Below are positions 57,037-64,000 of a stretch of DNA of 64,000 nucleotides, one piece after another. The position numbers were made by a program, and so were the translations under genes. The notes beneath the pieces were generated by a model that was given only the letters and a program-made list of their open reading frames with translations, did not search any database and was not told the origin of the DNA. Source of the stretch: Lepidurus packardi (lineage: Eukaryota > Arthropoda > Branchiopoda > Notostraca > Triopsidae); contig JAKZAN010000001.1 of NCBI GenBank assembly GCA_023053545.1, forward strand, positions 12,230,024 through 12,294,023, in the 5' to 3' direction. Every line of letters starts with the position of its first letter. The stretch's first letter is position 1.

Positions 57037-60000
57037 AGGAAACACTTGGCGGAAGGATTGGAAGGATTTGGTTTGAAATCTCGTCAGGTATTCGCCTACC
57101 AATTGTTGAATTCTCTGTATACTTTGTGTACTCCGTGTGTTCTGTGTATTCTATGTCGAAAACGCTAAAAGAAATGTAAAATTCGTCTCGGAGTGAAATT
57201 TCTCGAATATGATCGTAACTTGCTTTTCTTTGCAAAGCTCGAGGGATGCATAGCTAACCTGTTATGCTTATAGTTATAAAGCTATAGAGCATTCTAAAAA
57301 GACAGCTTTCACAGGTTTCTTTCTTATCCTTCTTCCGTTATTATAGACCATAAGGCTTGAGTTGGAGTTGAGCTAAGCTTCAGACAAGACAGGACGAATA
57401 TGCCTCAACAATGTAGATAATAGGCTCTGAAATCTTCACGGTATTGGCACTGGCATTTTTGCTGTCAAGGAAGTTTCTTTTTCTTTTTTTTTTGGGGGGG
57501 GGGGAGGTCCCACACCATGAAATTTTGTATTATAGCTATTGTATATGGCTGTCCTTTGCCCGGCCTCGCTTTTCAACAAACCGTCAACCCCTTCAGTTCC
57601 AGCTTATTTTGCGCTCCATTTAACCTCATTGCCGTACGCCATACAGTACAACCCCTCTCGACCTCTTTTCATGAAGCCTGGTGTTATCTTGAGTGTAAAA
57701 CCTCAACCTTCGACTCCACTTTCCAAAGTTTTCATAAAAGTTCTTCGGTGTCCACTATATGCCTATTATATTTGAGACGAACCCAACCGGACATACATTA
57801 TGTGCACCTATACCGGACGTGTGGCACTCATTGAGAAGCATTCTTGACATACTCCGCGAACGCCTCGATATTCGCAATATTGTCCAAATAACTTTCAAAA
57901 GAACCTTTGGGGAATTTGTGGTCCAAAAGACCATTCACGCCTTTAAACCCGGAGTTGTTTTTGAGTTTGAAAGATGCTTGGCATTCCATTGATTAAGACG
58001 GTTAGCTGCCATAAATTCTTGGATATAGAACCCACTGTATGAGCGATTTAACGGCCTTTTACGAATGTAAAGCGTGCACTGCAGTTAGTGCAACCACGGA
58101 ATGAGTTTGAGTCCCAACACGAAACCAAGAGTTATTGGGGCAAAAGGTCCTAGGACTGTTTTATGGCTCCATAGCTGCATGAACGAACGACTGTTGGACA
58201 AATTTATTGATTGAAATAGCAGTTGTGACTTTCAACACCCACTCATATCAATAAAAAAATTAAAAAACAAAACTCATGCAATTTATCATTCAAAGCACCA
58301 AAGCAGAATTGAGGGGAATTGTGGTTTTATGAGACTTTGCAGACTGCCTGGCGCCTCTAATAACCAAGGGTTTCCGAAGGTTTTGAGGAGTAAAATGTAT
58401 TCAAATTGGCGGAAGAAGTGCCTACTTGAAAAGGGAAAGGAATTTCGTTAATGATTCTACCAAAAGGTCTCTCTTACTACGGGAGGGTGTTTGAACGGTG
58501 CCCTATGCTCCATGCTCCATGTAAAGAATCCGCTGCGCAGCGTTAAGCATAACTACCGCATAAGTATATATGCGTGAAAAAGCCAACGAGCACGAGCCTT
58601 TTGCCTTGCTTTTGCGTTACGTTTCCTACATCAGATCCAGCTTAGACTTCCTTTGGGGAGAAAAAAGCATCTGGACGAAAGTCTCGGAAGAACCCCAGTC
58701 ATGGCGTGCTTCATCATCCCTCACGCTTGCTCTTGACATCCGACTGAAGAGTCCATACCCCAGCCCAAACGATATCCCAGATGCAAGACCTATAATTATA
58801 GTGAAGAAAAGGGAGAATTAGGTTTTAGTAGCACATGGTTCTTTTGTATAACCCCTAAAAAATGCCTTTTTGTTCATTGAAATCTTGACGATTTCAACGG
58901 ACAAAAAGGTTTCAGCCGGGTGGGCTTAGTTGCAGGTTCTTTGCCAAGATATTGTTGTAATCAATATGCATAATCATGGCTAAGACCACCAGGTGGGCTA
59001 TTATCCAGTTTAACGTCTTAGGGAACAAGCGTCCATCATCCCTATTACTTCCCACTGTCCACTGCTTGTGGCGATTTCAAGAAGCTACAAAAGGTACGGG
59101 TGACATGACCAAGAGACAGCTTGTCGCCACTGTGGAATGGGGCCATAACAATAGGCGTAGGCTCCCTTTTGTTGCACTTACCTTAGGCACCTGACATGCA
59201 TACGAATCACCCAAAAGTATTCGACACGACACCAACACCTGAGTCAGCACTAACAGTAATACTAACACGCCCCTTGTTCAACCCTAGTGGGGGGTTCAAT
59301 TTTCTTGACAAGTAACTGAATATTTCTTTCTTTATGATAGCTCTTCTATTGGACATATTAGAGCAATAATATAGTTATATTATTACTATATTATCACGCT
59401 GTGATTGATTCTTCGAACCCGCGCGAGTATTAATTAAAGAATTTTGAAGGTTTTCCGCCTGCTGCCATCTGTCGGGAATAAATGTAGCAGTATGTAGAGT
59501 AAGCCGCTAGATGCTGCTAAGAATAAAAGTCGCGTAAAGCTAAGCTTGTTGCACCACACCCAATGGGCTCCGTTTGTATGAGGTTGCATATGAACGCGCA
59601 TTGCTTCTGCGCATGAAAGGGCTTGCAGGATAACTTTACAACACTCAATTTGTGTGAAAGTTTTCTCAAAAATAGATTAATACCTGGAGAATAACCGTTT
59701 CCTAACGTGACTGCTGTTTTCTTTATGAAGGTGAACAATTAATCGGCATTTTTCGAATTAGTGAAGGTAAAAACGAATAAGTAAGACTGTCTTGCAATCT
59801 GTGTTAGTGACTTTTACATTACTGCCAAGAAATTTGAAGTAGAAAAAGTACCAATTGTATATCCTACATAGAAAGCTAAGCTATACGGAAACTTTGAGCA
59901 AGATTGATCGAGGTTTCTGAGTTATTTTCAATGTTTCGTAACTCAGTTTCGAGGTGACCCAGATTATTTAAGGTTGTATAGCCAAGACATTGCAGTTACA

Positions 60001-60080
60001 AGGCTACGAGTTCGGATTACCAGTTATAAATTTGGTTACAGACATTTGACCTCGGGGAAGCAACACTCAATAATGGATTT

Positions 60081-60899
60081 CTAGCGGTATTTGAACTTGA
60101 TAGGTTTGCCTTTAGGTTCGCCGATTTGCTTCCGGTGCTTTTGCGATAGATGTCTGGAAACAGATCCGATATTCCAGTATCGGCCGTTGCTTGTACGCAG
60201 GCAACTCAGGTAGACCTCACAACGCAGACACTTGATGGCAACTGTTTTCTTGACCAATATTTCCTCTTCACTCGGGAACTCGAACTCTTCCGGAACAAAA
60301 CTAATTTCGATGTCTTGTGCCTCGACCCATCCCTCCACCTTTTCTGTTAAGGTGCAAATTGGGACAGACTGGAAGAAAGGCTCCGATTTGGCAGACGAAA
60401 CTGAACCTCCTGAAAAACTAGGTTCGGACGCTTCTGCTCCTTGCAAGGCTCTTTGCTTGGAAGATCGTGGACTTATCGGAGTCTCGTGTACAGCCGATTC
60501 TTTGACCGAAGCTTGGTGGCGTGGCTTCTTTGATAACGGTTCATAACCAACCACCCTTTTCTTAGCGTACTCTATAGTATGCTTGAGCTGGGCCAGTTCA
60601 CCGGGTAAGAATTCAAACTCCTCCGGCATGGTACAAAAGACATCTCCAAAATGTAACCTTCGCTCAACACTTGGCGCGCTTATCCAGCGCTTTGCTAGTT
60701 TCGTTCTTACAAACGTCTCTATCTGCTTAAGTGTTTCATTCTCAATCTCCGATATCGTTAGCCAATTGCTGTAACCCAAAGTCTTGAGCAGTTGAATAAT
60801 ATGAGGTCGTAGTTCACACGATCTGGCTAATTCTTCAAGTAAAGCATTCTCGGTGGTGGAAACATAGTCCTCCGTCTGCATTCCAACGTCTTTGAGCAT
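60081..60899 (-). CDS. Uncharacterised protein with a C-terminal zinc-finger-like motif
   Basis: A single-exon frame of 272 residues; the AUG at 60899 is preferred over a GTG two codons earlier. I do not recognise the family. The N-terminal half looks helical (HIIQLLKTLGYSNWLTISEI, FVRTKLAKRW). A motif with a PEEFEF core occurs twice (CTMPEEFEFLPGE near 92 and FVPEEFEFPSEEE near 208), hinting at an internal duplication. The middle is Ser-rich and basic. Near residues 226-262 KCLRCEVYLSC is followed by SRHLSQKHRK, a C2H2-like or BED-like zinc site with a long loop. The tail is basic (KPIKFKYR). It could be a nucleic-acid-binding host gene or a domesticated fragment of a transposon; nothing shows which. 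Confidence 0.6.
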   Translation of the reverse strand: MLKDVGMQTEDYVSTTENALLEELARSCELRPHIIQLLKTLGYSNWLTISEIENETLKQIETFVRTKLAKRWISAPSVERRLHFGDVFCTMPEEFEFLPGELAQLKHTIEYAKKRVVGYEPLSKKPRHQASVKESAVHETPISPRSSKQRALQGAEASEPSFSGGSVSSAKSEPFFQSVPICTLTEKVEGWVEAQDIEISFVPEEFEFPSEEEILVKKTVAIKCLRCEVYLSCLRTSNGRYWNIGSVSRHLSQKHRKQIGEPKGKPIKFKYR

Positions 60900-61391
60900 T
60901 GTCACAAAATAGAAACGGCAGTTTCAATTTGTTCTACGCTATGGGGGCTTTGACTTTCTTTTGAACTGAACTGTCCTGTTCTGTTTCAACTGAACTGATG
61001 TACTGACGACCAACTTGCAACTTTCAGGGTTTCAAGCGCCACTGATAACATCCTTCTTGAACGTGAAACATAAATATCTTCATTTCGCAAAGAAAGTTGG
61101 TTTGTTTACTTTGCTGCGCGTAAGATCTATATTGTTTTGTTTACAACTTGTTTAACACAAATGTGTGCAACACAGCACTATAGAAAAGGCAGGAGGCTTT
61201 GGTGTCAAGTGCAAAGCTTCCTCGCTAGACGTCATAAGGCGTTGGTTGTCCAACACGTTCTCCAGTTCAAGAATCGGAGAAAAACTGACATTAAAGTGTA
61301 TCATTGTTGCAAAAAAGTTATCTGGAAAAAGATTGACAAATAGGTGTCACTTGAATTAAAAATTGGTAGTTGGATTGGAAATGCATTTTGT

Positions 61392-61540
61392 TAGGTTAGG
61401 TTAAGTATAAGTTGTAACAATTCTCATCAACTTTTAATGATGAGAATCGTTGAAGCTTGCACTTTCTTTCACTTCATTAACTGAAAAAAAAATCCTTGCT
61501 CAAAATTGACACAAAAGTGTTATTGTTGGCAGCGAGATAT
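61392..61540 (-). repeat. Hairpin element copy B with TTAGG repeats
   Basis: TTAGGTTAGG at 61392-61401 is followed by a hairpin (AATTCTCATCA and TGATGAGAATCGTT around ACTTTTAA, about 61410-61457), then CACTTTCTTTCACTTCATTAACTGAAAAA. On the minus strand the order is body, hairpin, CCTAA repeats, the same as copy A at 10300-10614 on the plus strand. Confidence 0.55.
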
Positions 61541-61589
61541 ATTACACACGTTTGTCACTAAATATTGAGAACGTATTGTTTAATTTCAC

Positions 61590-61985
61590 TGAGAAAGCTT
61601 TGCAAGAAATTCCTGCCAGACTGACACTGTTTCTAAGTTTAGGTATACTTTATTGGATTCCTAAGGGGTAATCCGTATTTTCGAACCTAGAGAAGTACAC
61701 TGCAAATAATAAACACTGTACGACGCTTTTGTGAGTTCAAAGCCCATATTGTAGTAGACTTTGGTGTCGAATGTGAAGCTTTCTCACTAGGTGTCGCCGT
61801 ATCTACATTTCGTTAAGAAAGCATTGCTTCTGAATGCCTGCCAGACTGTTTCTAAGTTTAGGTGTACTTTTTTCCCTTTCTTAAGGGTACTACGTATTTA
61901 CGAATCTAGTAAAGTACGAAATAATAAACATTGTACTAGGCTTCTGTGAGTTCCAAGCTCATATTGTATATTCTCTGTAGCACTT
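61590..61985. repeat. Diverged tandem duplication, offset about 225 bp
   Basis: GAGAAAGCTTTGC...CCTGCCAGACTG...TTTCTAAGTTTAGGT.TACTTT...AATAATAAAC occurs at 61590-61800 and 61814-61985. A piece of the same unit, CTTTGGTGTCAAGTGCAAAGCTTCCTCGCTAG, also appears at about 61197. Confidence 0.75.
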
Positions 61986-64000
61986 TATTTTTTATTTTTA
62001 CTTTTAACTGGAATCATATGATGGCTCAACATCAATCAGGGGTACAACATACTTCTCTAATATAGACTATCCAAGTACCGCGTATCGTAAGTCTTTCCTG
62101 ATAGCATTTGTTATGACCAGTATCTCTGCGGGTTTTTTTTCAGTGTTATGGTTTCCTTGGTATGGTTTCAGTATATGATACCCTAGGGGCACGTCCAAAG
62201 CGCATATCCCTGACGAGCGTGCTTAAAGACTTAATTACTTCTCGAAAGTCATCATGTTACTGCATATTTTACTTCCTTTTAACTGCGGTGACGATGCTAT
62301 AAATGAACACTGTGCCAGATCCACATTCCTCATTTTCATTCTCCCAGCTAATTCTAGTGAAACGTGTTCATGGCCCTATGTAACGCGAGTCCACACTGAA
62401 AAGTTAAGTCTCACTTAGAGCCCTTTTAAATCATTTGGCGTGGTATGGGGGGAGGGCATTTAGGGTGTAAGTTCTCTTCTCCTTCAACTTGGGAAGTGTA
62501 AAAAAGATGATATCCTGCATTGGTAAAAATTCTCTACACAGAAAACGAAGGCAAAAGGGTGATCTGCGTATTGTCAGTATTTCCCCCCAGTACGTCCCAA
62601 CGCCCACGCTCTTCCGCTGGCTCGAGAAGAAATGTTCTGCTGCTGCTCCAGCAACTCAGCAAGCCGTCTCCACTTGTGCTGTTATCGTATGATTCATGAA
62701 CCGAGAGTGGGCACACGACGAACATCAGATTGCAAAGCCTCTATTCCGTAATTCAGAGCCTTCAGACTCGCTTTTCTTACCCAGTCATTCACACAACACA
62801 CAGACACAAAAAACACGTACTGCACATGTCAAGTTCTTTTTTTATTATCCTATACTTTGGCTACAAGTCATCCACCTTCTTTTTGATACAACACAGGATC
62901 TTCCTTTTACATTCTAGAGCACACAAAATCAAATTCACTTTTTCCTTTGCACTATCGCCCGGCCGGATACATTGAAAGGCACATTATTTCGGCTTTAATT
63001 GCATATTTTCATGACAAATTTTTTCTTATTTTTTTTAAATCTATTTTTTTTTAAATCTGCAATTTTCAAAATAAGTCTAGTACTTCCACAAGTGGTTCAA
63101 ACATGAGAAATATATTCGCAAGGGAAAGTCACAGCATTTGGGTTATTTTCCTTTTTGACCAATTGCGTTGCATTTTCTTCCCGACTAGCACTAACCCATC
63201 TCGGAGTAAATCCTTTTCTTTTCACTTCAAAACATGACCACGTCAAAAGATCCATGATCTTTCCACAGATCCACGCTGTGCAGCTTCCAAATCGTTCCCA
63301 AGCAAATTCTGCCTTCTGCTATCAACCTACAAACATAAAACCTGAAAAAAAGGAAGAAAATTAAAACAAGAACAGAATTTAGAATTACAAGTCATAATTC
63401 AAGTTTCTCTCCCCTTAAGTTGCTTGAATGGCTCTACGCTGGGTTAAAATGACATTTTGACCCAGGAAGGGCCCCCGAGTGCCCCGAGTGTTGAAATACG
63501 TATAGGGACCGTACCGTACTTAGCGCCCTTCAATTAGACCTGATCTTATTTCCGTCTGTGATGGTGAAATAAAAATAGCCCCACTCCCTCACCCCGTTCG
63601 GTCCGATTAGCTCTTCCTATTTTTTTTTTTTATTAATATGGTTAAAGTCACGCTCTAAATTGTAACGGTTGTGAGGATCCTCTTGAAATGAATTCTGACC
63701 AAGTGAGTTTTTTTTTGTTTTCTAGTTTAGCTAGTCATATTTGGGCTGGGAAAGTGATATACTAGAGGATCTGTTTTGTCTCTGGACCTGTCTTTTCATG
63801 TCGGTAGTAAAGTCCCCGTGGTTGTCATGCATGCTGCGAGAAAGGTTTTTGGAGACTTTTCGAGAGTTTAGCATGAGCAACAACAAGTGTCTGTTTCATG
63901 CGCTAAGGTCTTGCAGTAGTAAGGTCAGTTTCCCAAGCACACAGGCACAGCACAGCATCTGTCAACCCCCTGCTCGCCTCGCATCCAGCTTCTTCTTTTG

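Larger units (their letters stand above)
49403..60080. other. Gene-poor region downstream of FoxC
   Basis: More than 10 kb with no recognised gene on either strand. The start holds the FoxC 3' UTR. Open frames of 60-105 codons occur (for example 57517-57834, 57759-57992, 58570-58821) but show no family motifs; the one at 57759-57992 (77 residues, ending VVFEFERCLAFH) looks the most protein-like yet remains unrecognised. The region contains a CA microsatellite (54537-54553), a 19-G run (50931-50949) and several repeats listed separately. Confidence 0.5.
60900..64000. other. Right-end non-coding region
   Basis: No gene is recognised. It holds hairpin element copy B with TTAGG repeats and a diverged duplication. 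AT-rich runs lie near 63020-63060. Short open frames are present but without motifs. Confidence 0.5.

Noticed and set aside
57517-57992. Overlapping plus-strand frames as a gene
   Set aside because: No family motifs and no consistent splice chain; kept only as unrecognised open frames.

Overview
The window looks like nuclear DNA from an arthropod with a compact genome, most likely a small crustacean of the Daphnia kind. The reasons are GT-AG introns mostly 55-100 bp long, genes packed on both strands, CCTAA (TTAGG-type) repeats, a cry-DASH gene, and animal genes such as VIPAS39, Rab23, ERp44, ANO10 and FoxC. The species is an inference; no mitochondrial or rRNA sequence is present to confirm it.

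Layout. 1-9.7 kb: two tandem paralogous trypsin-type serine protease genes (plus strand). The flank of the first is interrupted by a young Ty3/gypsy LTR retrotransposon on the minus strand (1299-4741). The element's first internal reading frame looks like a CHHC zinc-finger protein of the GTSF1/U11-48K type. 9.7-10.9 kb: repeat-rich spacer with a hairpin element joined to telomere-like CCTAA repeats; a related copy lies at 61.4 kb. 10.9-13.6 kb: cry-DASH, then mitochondrial ATP synthase subunit g. 13.9-17.9 kb: VIPAS39 (minus), divergent from a small coiled-coil gene (plus), then a THAP zinc-finger gene (minus). 18.25-19.22 kb: six tRNA-Gly(GCC) genes in a 178-bp tandem array that runs into an FKBPL-like TPR gene. 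20.5-22.5 kb: PHF7/G2E3-type PHD/RING gene (minus). 23.5-27.6 kb: CRIM1-like transmembrane protein with VWC and antistasin repeats. 32.7-34.9 kb: Rab23. 36.0-37.8 kb: ERp44. 38.5-41.3 kb: anoctamin-10-like. 47.4-49.4 kb: intronless FoxC, with about 6 kb of non-coding DNA before it and more than 10 kb after it. 60.1-60.9 kb: an unrecognised zinc-finger-like protein (minus). The last 3 kb is non-coding with diverged repeats.

The host genes are mostly unrelated single-copy housekeeping or signalling genes, with no operon-like logic. Two local relations stand out: the trypsin pair arose by tandem duplication, and VIPAS39 shares a short divergent promoter region with its neighbour. The most unusual object is the retrotransposon carrying a GTSF1-like frame, because GTSF1/Asterix proteins act in piRNA silencing of retrotransposons. 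Exon borders were read by eye from splice signals and reading frame, without transcript data.
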